Shown here: in pieces, positions 5,279 to 10,624 of the stretch
How the letters are laid out: each line of letters starts with the position of its first letter
Position numbering within the stretch: position 1 is the first letter of the stretch
Assembly (NCBI GenBank): GCA_937898155.1
Contig: CALEJO010000038.1
Location: 1 to 10,624 of the forward strand
Reading direction: 5' to 3'
Length of the DNA: 10,624 nucleotides
Origin: an uncultured Clostridia bacterium
GTDB lineage: Bacteria > Bacillota > Clostridia > Oscillospirales > CAG-272
Program-made: the position numbers and the translations under genes
Notes under the pieces: generated by a model
Told to the model about the DNA's origin: nothing
The model's input: only the letters and a program-made list of their open reading frames with translations
The model's database searches: none

Positions 5279-6688
5279 TTAATACTGCATACTGTATATT
5301 GCCGCGTCGCAGAGGAACAGTTTAATTTGAACGGGCTTTCCCACGATCTTTTCCCGGATGCTCGCCGGGAGCTCGACGAGGCGGGAAGCGGTATCTCCAA
5401 AGAGTTTGGCGGAGCGGAACACCTCTTCGCCTTCGGAGAGGAGCGCGAGCGTGACATATCCGCTTGCGCTGGTCGAGAAGTTGAGCGAAAGGGAATCGCG
5501 CGTCAGCGTCACCGACTTTGTCAGAACGGTGCCGCCGCTGAACTTCGCGCGGACGCAGGCGAAGCCGTCTTGCCGGAGCGTGCAACGCCAAAGCTCGCAC
5601 GGGTGATCGCTCCGATAATTTCTGCTGAAAAACATCGAGATTTCATCGTCGGCGCCCTCGTGCGCGGATTTTGTCACGGTATGCCCGTGGCTGAGATAGC
5701 AATCGCCGTAATACCAGTTGCGCGCCGCTTCGGGGCCCGGTGTCATGAACGCCTCCGGAAAGCGGACAAAATGCTCGCCGTCGCGGGAGAACATAAAGAG
5801 GGCATCGGTCAGCGCTGTCCCCGTTCTGCCCCAACGGTTGATCATATACTGCCGATTCTCGCGGTCGGGGAGCGCCGCGATGCTCTCCGCGTCCTCTGCC
5901 CGATCGAGATAGCGCGTCGGCGTGCCGATAAAAATGTCGCCATAAGGACGGATGCCGTTGGTATACATTTCAAACTCATTGCCGTCACTGTATGTGATCG
6001 TCTTCGGCTCGGAAAACGTGACAAGGTCTTCCGAATAGCAAACGCGAACGGTGCGGATTCCGCCCCAGACGGGATTTTCGGGACTGCCGCTCATTTTGCG
6101 GGAATAGAGAATATAAGTCTTTCGCTTCGGATCGTAAATCAGCGTATTCTGACTGTCGAAATTGCCGGAGACGGCGAGACGGCGCCGAAAAGAAAAACGG
6201 TGTCCGTCGGCGGAAACGTAAAGGTCGAGCGTGCCGTAGCTTCTGCCGTTTTCGTTTTTCGCCGTGCCGCCCGCGAGGGCTTTGAAGCGCTCTTCCGGTA
6301 GGCAGGTGGGGTTTTCGTCCACCATGACGGTGAAATTATCGGTGGTCGGCGTGCCGATCCAAACGATGTTGTTGGCGCGATTGCCGAAAAAGTCGCACCC
6401 CGGGAGCTTCGGCGGCCAAAAATGAATGCCGTCCTCGCTTTCGAGAAGACAGAACGCGATGGGGTGCATCAGATGCTCGCAGGAATACGGCGGATAGGAG
6501 TTTGCGCCGTAATAAAGGAAATAGGTGCTTTTCCATTTCACAATGTTGAAATAGCCGACGCAGTTGCCCTCCCACGGCGCGTCAAAGGTATAGACCTTTT
6601 CCCGAACTTGCGGGTGACAAAGCTCTACGGCGCTTTCGCCGGACAAGGTGCATTCTTCGGTATCCCAAAAATAAAATTTGTGTTCCAT
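5279..6688 (-). CDS. GH32/GH43-like five-bladed beta-propeller protein with C-terminal beta-sandwich
   Basis: This 469-residue protein has no signal peptide and is probably a cytoplasmic carbohydrate-active protein. Repeated short strands of the type YFLYYGAN (57-63), FDSQNTLIYDP (177-187), TYILYSRK (191-198) and DALFMFSRDGEHFVRF (295-310) are propeller-blade signatures seen in GH32, GH43 and related families. The last 80 residues (SLNFSTSASGYVTLALL, then LFGD, then GKPVQIKLFLCDAAIYSMQY) match the beta-sandwich that ends many uncharacterised GH32-like proteins. Candidate acidic residues include Asp178 and Asp295, but I cannot assign the catalytic set or substrate. The start is ATG 6688, with AGGAG six bases upstream; an upstream in-frame ATG at 6712 lies on the wrong side of that site. 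It is transcribed divergently from the lipoprotein gene and could take part in one carbohydrate pathway with the downstream hydrolase and glycosidase. Confidence 0.8.
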   Translation of the reverse strand: MEHKFYFWDTEECTLSGESAVELCHPQVREKVYTFDAPWEGNCVGYFNIVKWKSTYFLYYGANSYPPYSCEHLMHPIAFCLLESEDGIHFWPPKLPGCDFFGNRANNIVWIGTPTTDNFTVMVDENPTCLPEERFKALAGGTAKNENGRSYGTLDLYVSADGHRFSFRRRLAVSGNFDSQNTLIYDPKRKTYILYSRKMSGSPENPVWGGIRTVRVCYSEDLVTFSEPKTITYSDGNEFEMYTNGIRPYGDIFIGTPTRYLDRAEDAESIAALPDRENRQYMINRWGRTGTALTDALFMFSRDGEHFVRFPEAFMTPGPEAARNWYYGDCYLSHGHTVTKSAHEGADDEISMFFSRNYRSDHPCELWRCTLRQDGFACVRAKFSGGTVLTKSVTLTRDSLSLNFSTSASGYVTLALLSEGEEVFRSAKLFGDTASRLVELPASIREKIVGKPVQIKLFLCDAAIYSMQY

Positions 6689-6724
6689 AAAACGCTCCTG
6701 CTTCTTTTTCACGGTTTTTTCTTT

Positions 6725-6753
6725 ATTTTATCACGACGGCGGGAAAGAATCAA
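6725..6753 (-). promoter_or_regulatory. Promoter of the beta-propeller gene
   Basis: On the minus strand, TTGATT (6753-6748) and TAAAAT (6730-6725) are separated by 17 bp, with TG one base before the -10 forming an extended element. The predicted start is near 6718, about 30 bases before the ATG. The -35 hexamer is identical to that of the divergent promoter 38 bp away. Confidence 0.7.
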
Positions 6754-6791
6754 GTTTTTTTCGTCTCGGCGGAAGAAATGATGGAACGGCA

Positions 6792-6820
6792 TTGATTTTT
6801 TGGGGAAAATGCGGTATAAT
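6792..6820 (+). promoter_or_regulatory. Promoter of the lipoprotein gene
   Basis: TTGATT (6792-6797) and a perfect TATAAT (6815-6820) are 17 bp apart. Transcription would start near 6827 and leave a leader of about 120 bases. The leader contains two hairpins: CGATTC-TGT-GAATCG (6842-6856) and AAAGCGGA-CGGCA-TCCGCTTT (6872-6892). The second is followed by a short T run and could act as a weak attenuator. Confidence 0.7.
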
Positions 6821-6949
6821 GAAACCGATATACGGCGCCTGCGATTCTGTGAATCGAACGACGGATCGCAGAAAGCGGACGGCATCCGCTTTTCCGAGTC
6901 GCAAAGCGCCGTTTTTAGCCAAAAGCGATGGATAAGGAGAGAATTCATT

Positions 6950-7552
6950 ATGAAAAAAACAATTTCCCTGATTCTCGCGATCGCGCTCGTTTTCGCGCTC
7001 GCCGCGTGCGGAGAGCCGCCTGTCGAAGAAAACAACGGTGAAGTCGCAAAGCTTTTTGCGGACGGATATTCTGTTGTCATGCTTTCCTGCGATGAGGAGT
7101 CGCTGGCGGCGCTGTTCCAAAAGGACAACAGCTACGAGGCGGTCTATAAAATCAAAGCCAAGCTCACTCCGGCGCAATACGCACAGTATTCGGAAGCGTC
7201 GGCGAGCGAGGATTCCGAAAAGGATGTCGCCGAGTTTCTGAAAGGGCTTGACGGTGTGACCGTGATCGATATCACAAGCGCCGTTCCCACGGAGGAAATG
7301 CTGAGTCAATATAAAGGCATGACATTCGGCGAATTGGAAAACGAGGGATTTGAAAGGAGCGGATATTCCGGCGATGAGGGCATTTACGTCTTTTTTTACG
7401 ACGGGCCGCTTTACAGTGTGATGGTTTCTCCCGAGGATGGCGTTCTCATTGAGGATATGGACGATTATTCCGAAAACGACATTCGCGCGCTGAAAATCGG
7501 CGGTGTGGAATTTTGCGGATTTTCCTTCGACATTCTCGAAGCGGAGGACTGA
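6950..7552 (+). CDS. Putative lipoprotein of unknown function
   Basis: This 200-residue protein starts MKKTISLILAIALVFALAAC, a short basic start followed by a hydrophobic stretch and the lipobox LAAC with Cys20. It should be lipid-modified, cleaved before Cys20 and anchored on the outer face of the membrane. The mature part begins GEPPVEENN, a flexible linker, and is strongly acidic (for example EDSEKDVAEF and EDMDDYSENDIRAL). I recognise no domain. AAGGAGA (6934-6940) lies nine bases before the ATG. The frame is open back to 6800, but that portion covers the promoter -10 box and is not translated. It is the first gene of a run with the alpha/beta hydrolase and glycosidase; it is far too small for a transporter solute-binding protein and might be a small sensor or binding accessory. 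Confidence 0.85.
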   Translation: MKKTISLILAIALVFALAACGEPPVEENNGEVAKLFADGYSVVMLSCDEESLAALFQKDNSYEAVYKIKAKLTPAQYAQYSEASASEDSEKDVAEFLKGLDGVTVIDITSAVPTEEMLSQYKGMTFGELENEGFERSGYSGDEGIYVFFYDGPLYSVMVSPEDGVLIEDMDDYSENDIRALKIGGVEFCGFSFDILEAED

Positions 7553-7555
7553 TTG

Positions 7556-7592
7556 CCGAGCGGGGAACGCCGCCCGCGTTCCTCCGCTTCGG
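7556..7592 (+). other. Strong stem-loop between lipoprotein and hydrolase genes
   Basis: Starting three bases after the lipoprotein stop codon, 15 base pairs form (GGAACGC/GCGTTCC at the top, then GCGG/CCGC and CCGA/TCGG with two single-T bulges) around the loop CGCCC. An A run follows instead of a U tract. It could stabilise the upstream mRNA end or reduce expression of the downstream genes. It is not a standard intrinsic terminator. Confidence 0.6.
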
Positions 7593-7621
7593 TCAAAAAA
7601 AGCCGCACAGGAGACGAACTG

Positions 7622-8809
7622 ATGAATTTTACCTATGAAAAGGACTATGAATCCCGCCGTCCCGACGGGAGAACGACCGAGTCGCTTGCTGCGTGGACGG
7701 CGTTTCTGCGCCGTGTGAAGCCGCTTCTCTCGACACCGGAAAATTTGACGACGGATTCCTTTTTCGCTTGGAAAGCCAAGGTCAAAGACACTCTTGAAAA
7801 GCTACTCGCGCTTCCGGAGATCGCGGAACAGCCGACGCCGGTCCGCCTGTCTTCGGTTCAGCGGGACGGCTATCGCACCGAAAAATGGGAGTTCTATCCC
7901 TACGAGACCGCCGCGGTTCCCGTGCTTGTGCAGATTCCCGATTGCGCCACGGCGGAAACGCCGGCGCCGCTGGTTTTCTGCTTTCCCGGCTCGATTCACA
8001 ATAAAGAATTCGTCGCGGGCGAGCCGCTTTTGGAAAAGCCGGCAGCTCGCTTCGAAAAATATCCCGATCGCAACCGCATGGGTCAGATCATGGCGGAAAA
8101 CGGCATGGTTTCCGTGACGTTTGATCCGATCTCGATCGGCGAGTCCGCCTTTTGGGCGGAGCCCGGCGACCACGGCGTCCGTTGCCGCAATGAGATGGTC
8201 TATGGGCTACTGGAATACGGGTGGAATTTCATAGGGCTTTCCACCTTTCAGGCGCTCGCGTTTTTGCGCTTTTGTAAAACGCTCCCATTTGTCGATGCGA
8301 CGCGCATCGCGATGTGCGGATTTTCGCTCGGAACGGAAACGGCGCTTCCGCTCGCGCTCGTTTGCGACGACGTGAAAGCACTCGTTTTCAACGATTTTCT
8401 TTGCGATCAGCGAAAGCGCTACGCCTCGGTGACGGAAACGGATGCCGCTTTTACCGGCAAGGGAAGCGAGCTTGTGCATATTCTGCCGGGCAAATTCCGC
8501 TATTTCACCTATCCCGACCTCTGCGCGGCGTTGGCACCGACCTATCTGGCGCTCAATGAGGGCGGCGCGGAAGAAGACCTCGACAAGGTGCGGCGCGCTT
8601 ATGATGCCGCCGGCGCAAAAGACCGCCTTTTGATTTCGTATTATCCGCGCTATGCCGATCCGGCGAGCCGCCCGCACAAGGGGGAGCCGATGCCGGACTA
8701 CGGACTTTCGCCGGAAACCTTTTTTGAATGGACCGGCACGGACGCGCCGGACCACTCGTTCCGCCGCGAGCCGTCGCTCCTGCTTTTGAAGCGTTGCTTC
8801 GGTCTTTGA
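7622..8809 (+). CDS. Alpha/beta hydrolase, probable carbohydrate esterase-like (abhydrolase_7 type)
   Basis: This 395-residue protein has the nucleophile elbow CGFSLGTE with Ser235, and a C-terminal PDHSF with His378, the expected catalytic base. The third triad member is probably an acidic residue in the segment NEGGAEEDLDKV (312-323), where related proteins carry the acid. LVFCFPGSIHNKE (117-129) supplies the oxyanion-side loop and VSVTFDPISIGES (163-175) is the usual cap-side segment. The family includes deacetylases and glucuronoyl-type esterases, so removal of ester groups from a sugar or oligosaccharide is plausible; the substrate is not evident. There is no signal peptide. The start is ATG 7622, with AGGAG eight bases upstream; a TTG at 7553 would run through the stem-loop and lacks a ribosome binding site. 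The glycosidase follows after 36 bases, probably in the same transcript. Confidence 0.85.
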   Translation: MNFTYEKDYESRRPDGRTTESLAAWTAFLRRVKPLLSTPENLTTDSFFAWKAKVKDTLEKLLALPEIAEQPTPVRLSSVQRDGYRTEKWEFYPYETAAVPVLVQIPDCATAETPAPLVFCFPGSIHNKEFVAGEPLLEKPAARFEKYPDRNRMGQIMAENGMVSVTFDPISIGESAFWAEPGDHGVRCRNEMVYGLLEYGWNFIGLSTFQALAFLRFCKTLPFVDATRIAMCGFSLGTETALPLALVCDDVKALVFNDFLCDQRKRYASVTETDAAFTGKGSELVHILPGKFRYFTYPDLCAALAPTYLALNEGGAEEDLDKVRRAYDAAGAKDRLLISYYPRYADPASRPHKGEPMPDYGLSPETFFEWTGTDAPDHSFRREPSLLLLKRCFGL

Positions 8810-8845
8810 GGAGTTTCGTCTGAGAAAAGACGGGAAAGAGATGTT

Positions 8846-10504
8846 ATGAAAATTGAGTTTGAACACCGCCTGCCCGCCATGCGGATCGACGGCAAACAGA
8901 ACGGCACCTATAATAACGAGGAGCTTGGCATTCCGGGCGTGCTGACCACGAAAGATTATCGGCTCGGCGAATTCATGCATCAGCTCCGCAACATCATTTA
9001 CGACGATCGCCGCCTCGTTTTCATCGACGGAAAAATCCTTGCGTGCTCGAAGAATTGGATTCGCGATCACGTGCATGAGATGAAAGCGTTCAAGCATTGG
9101 GAATACGACCTCGGCTCGTTTCTCAACTTCATTCTGGATACCCAGCGCGATGACGGTCAGTTTTATGAACTGATCAAACAGCTGGACGATCGCCATTGGG
9201 CGATGGTGAACGACGATTGCCGCGTGTTTTATCCCGCGGATAACCTCGCGCTCGTGCGACTTGAACTGGAAGCGGACATCGAATATCTCGTCGTCGAGGG
9301 CGCGATGCAGTTTTATCGCGTGACGGGCGACCTCGAATGGCTCGCCCGTGCGCTTCCGAAGCTCGAAAAGGGCATTGAATATGATTTGTCCGATCCGAAA
9401 CGCTACGACGCGGCGCACGGGCTCGTCAAGCGCCCGTTCACGATCGACACGTGGGACTTTTTCTACGAGCCGGAGAATCACTCGAAAAATGCGCCGGATC
9501 GGCGCATTTCCGAAAAAACGCCGATGTCGATCATGCACGGCGACAATACGGGCGTCTATCAGGCGATGTGCCAGCTCGCGTTTATGAATCGCAAGCTCGG
9601 AAACGAAGAAAAGGCGCTCTCGTGGGAACGTCGCGCCGAAACGCTGAAAGAAAATATTTTCAAATATCTTTATAACGGCAACTTTTTCATCCATCAGCTC
9701 CACCTCGGACACGACGGCGCGGATGACAAAGAGCGCGAGCGGCTCTCGCTCTCGAACGCTTACGCGTTGAACCGCGGCATCTTCTCGATTGAGCAGATGC
9801 GCCGCGTGATCGAGTCGTATCTTGCGCTGAAAGAAAAGACGGGATATTTCGCGGAGTGGTTTTCGATCTATCCGCCCTATGACGATTTCATCGGCTACCG
9901 CCCCGGGCAATACGTCAACGGCGCGATCTCCCCGTTTACGGCGGGCGAGCTTGCCAAAGGCGCGTTCGCGTGTGGATACGAGGAATACGGGTGGGATATC
10001 CTTTCGCGCTTCATGGAAATGCGCGAACGTGACGGGAAGATTTATTTTCTGTATTCCCCCGTGGATTGCACGCCGCAGGATAAGCAGGGGCCGAGCGCGT
10101 GGGGCGCGGCGGCGCTTCTTTCTGCGATTGACGAGGGGCTCGCGGGCATCGTCGATCTCGACGCGGGATACTGCGAGATCGCGTTTTCGCCGCGTTTTCC
10201 CGTCACGGATTACACCGAGCTTCGCTATATCACCGGCTACGAGAAAACGGGCGCAAAGGTCGATGTGCGCTATATTTTGAAAGAAAACGGGATGCGCTAC
10301 GACCTCGATTCGCCTGCCGAGACCGTGCGTGCGCATCTCTTGCTCCCGAAAGGCAAGAGCGCCGCGGAGGTGCTCGTCGGCGGCACACCGATCGGCTTCG
10401 AAACGTCGCTCGTCGGACCGTCGCGCTACGTCGATTTCACGGCGGCGGGCGCAAAGCCGCTTTCGATCGAGATTCTGTTCGCGGAATCTTCCGCAAACGC
10501 TTGA
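8846..10504 (+). CDS. Six-hairpin ((alpha/alpha)6 barrel) glycosidase, debranching-enzyme-like
   Basis: This 552-residue cytoplasmic protein has alternating helices and conserved loops typical of six-hairpin glycosidases such as GH63, GH78 and the glycogen-debranching group. Landmarks are NWIRDHVHEMKAFKHWEYDL (70-89), RDDGQFYE (101-108), FTIDTWDFFYEPEN (198-211), MHGDNTGVYQAM (230-241), YVNGAISPFTAGELAKGAF (356-374) and GPSAWGAAALLSAIDEGLAG (415-434). A small beta domain closes the C terminus (about 435-548). Acidic residues in the first, third and fifth landmarks are candidates for catalysis. I recall many similar proteins annotated as debranching or amylo-alpha-1,6-glucosidase proteins without experiment, and alpha-rhamnosidase-like activity is also possible. 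A GGGAAAGAG ribosome binding site precedes ATG 8846 closely. The TGA stop lies inside the next -35 box. Confidence 0.85.
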   Translation: MKIEFEHRLPAMRIDGKQNGTYNNEELGIPGVLTTKDYRLGEFMHQLRNIIYDDRRLVFIDGKILACSKNWIRDHVHEMKAFKHWEYDLGSFLNFILDTQRDDGQFYELIKQLDDRHWAMVNDDCRVFYPADNLALVRLELEADIEYLVVEGAMQFYRVTGDLEWLARALPKLEKGIEYDLSDPKRYDAAHGLVKRPFTIDTWDFFYEPENHSKNAPDRRISEKTPMSIMHGDNTGVYQAMCQLAFMNRKLGNEEKALSWERRAETLKENIFKYLYNGNFFIHQLHLGHDGADDKERERLSLSNAYALNRGIFSIEQMRRVIESYLALKEKTGYFAEWFSIYPPYDDFIGYRPGQYVNGAISPFTAGELAKGAFACGYEEYGWDILSRFMEMRERDGKIYFLYSPVDCTPQDKQGPSAWGAAALLSAIDEGLAGIVDLDAGYCEIAFSPRFPVTDYTELRYITGYEKTGAKVDVRYILKENGMRYDLDSPAETVRAHLLLPKGKSAAEVLVGGTPIGFETSLVGPSRYVDFTAAGAKPLSIEILFAESSANA

Positions 10505-10529
10505 CATCTTTTTTAGGGCAAGCTATAAT
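10501..10529 (+). promoter_or_regulatory. Full-consensus promoter overlapping the glycosidase stop codon
   Basis: TTGACA (10501-10506) and TATAAT (10524-10529) are both perfect and 17 bp apart. The glycosidase stop TGA (10502-10504) is part of the -35 box. The start would be near 10536, with a leader of about 60 bases that includes a GC-rich hairpin at about 10560-10580. Confidence 0.85.
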
Positions 10530-10594
10530 AGAAACAGCGGAGTCCGAATTCATTCAAAATTTCGCGCGTTCGCGCGGAAAATCAGGAGGCGCAC

Positions 10595-10624
10595 ATGAAA
10601 CTTTCTGTGCTGACGGGTGGATAT
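10595..10624 (+). CDS. Start of a gene, 3' partial (possibly sugar isomerase/epimerase family)
   Basis: AGGAGG (10584-10589) is five bases before ATG 10595, and ten codons are visible, reading MKLSVLTGGY. That opening resembles xylose isomerase-like TIM-barrel proteins (sugar phosphate isomerase/epimerase group), which would suit the neighbouring carbohydrate enzymes. Ten residues are too few to assign a family with confidence, but the ribosome binding site and the consensus promoter make a real gene here very likely. Confidence 0.75.
   Translation, partial: MKLSVLTGGY

Noticed and set aside
4865..5280. Search for a duplicated tRNA-Ser 3' end (att site) at the right edge of the AT-rich block
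   Set aside because: No copy of the last 15-20 tRNA bases was found here, so site-specific integration is not shown.
8207..10507. 766-codon open frame on the minus strand
   Set aside because: It runs antisense to the hydrolase and six-hairpin glycosidase. It is rich in Arg, His and Phe with no family motif, as expected for the shadow of GC-rich coding sequence.

Overview
This window looks like a chromosomal segment of a Gram-positive bacterium of the Clostridia type (Bacillota). I infer this from near-consensus sigma-A promoters, strong AGGAGG-type ribosome binding sites, an OmpR-type two-component pair, a lipobox lipoprotein and the style of the carbohydrate enzymes. The exact lineage cannot be fixed from the sequence. 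Most of the window is GC-rich, with Arg codons mainly CGC. A block from about 3185 to 5180 is clearly AT-rich, uses AGA and ATA codons, and reads as acquired DNA.

Layout. (1) 2-1977: a response regulator (5' end cut by the window) followed 14 bp later by its sensor kinase. (2) 1974-2943: a promoter whose -35 box contains the kinase stop codon, a structured leader of about 270 nt, and rpe (ribulose-phosphate 3-epimerase). (3) 3090-3184: tRNA-Ser(GCU) with encoded CCA. Its probable promoter contains the left arm of a perfect 14-bp inverted repeat, and a long stem-loop follows the gene. (4) 3266-4972: a compact type II restriction-modification unit. It has its own extended -10 promoter, a beta-class SPPY DNA methyltransferase, a BstYI/BglII-like endonuclease overlapping it by ATGA, two near-identical palindromes and a textbook terminator. 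(5) 5011-5163: a minus-strand coding remnant with an acidic tail. (6) 5279-6688 (minus): a GH32/GH43-like beta-propeller protein. (7) 6950-10504 (plus): lipoprotein, alpha/beta hydrolase and six-hairpin glycosidase in one direction. (8) 10501-10624: a promoter with both boxes at consensus and the first ten codons of another gene.

How the genes may work together. The propeller protein, alpha/beta hydrolase and six-hairpin glycosidase all lack signal peptides. They may form an intracellular set that removes ester groups and sugar residues from imported oligosaccharides. The propeller and lipoprotein genes are divergently transcribed from back-to-back promoters with identical -35 hexamers. The lipoprotein is the only exported product in this set and its role is unknown. 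The restriction-modification unit next to the tRNA gene is a defence module. No integrase or clear att duplication is visible, so how it arrived is open.

I found no CRISPR array, rRNA or complete mobile element. The less ordinary signals are the stop codons embedded in -35 boxes, the twin palindromes after the endonuclease, the inverted repeat at the tRNA promoter, a possible alternative pairing in the rpe leader, and a 17/18-nt match between the tRNA 3' end and the methyltransferase active-site codons.
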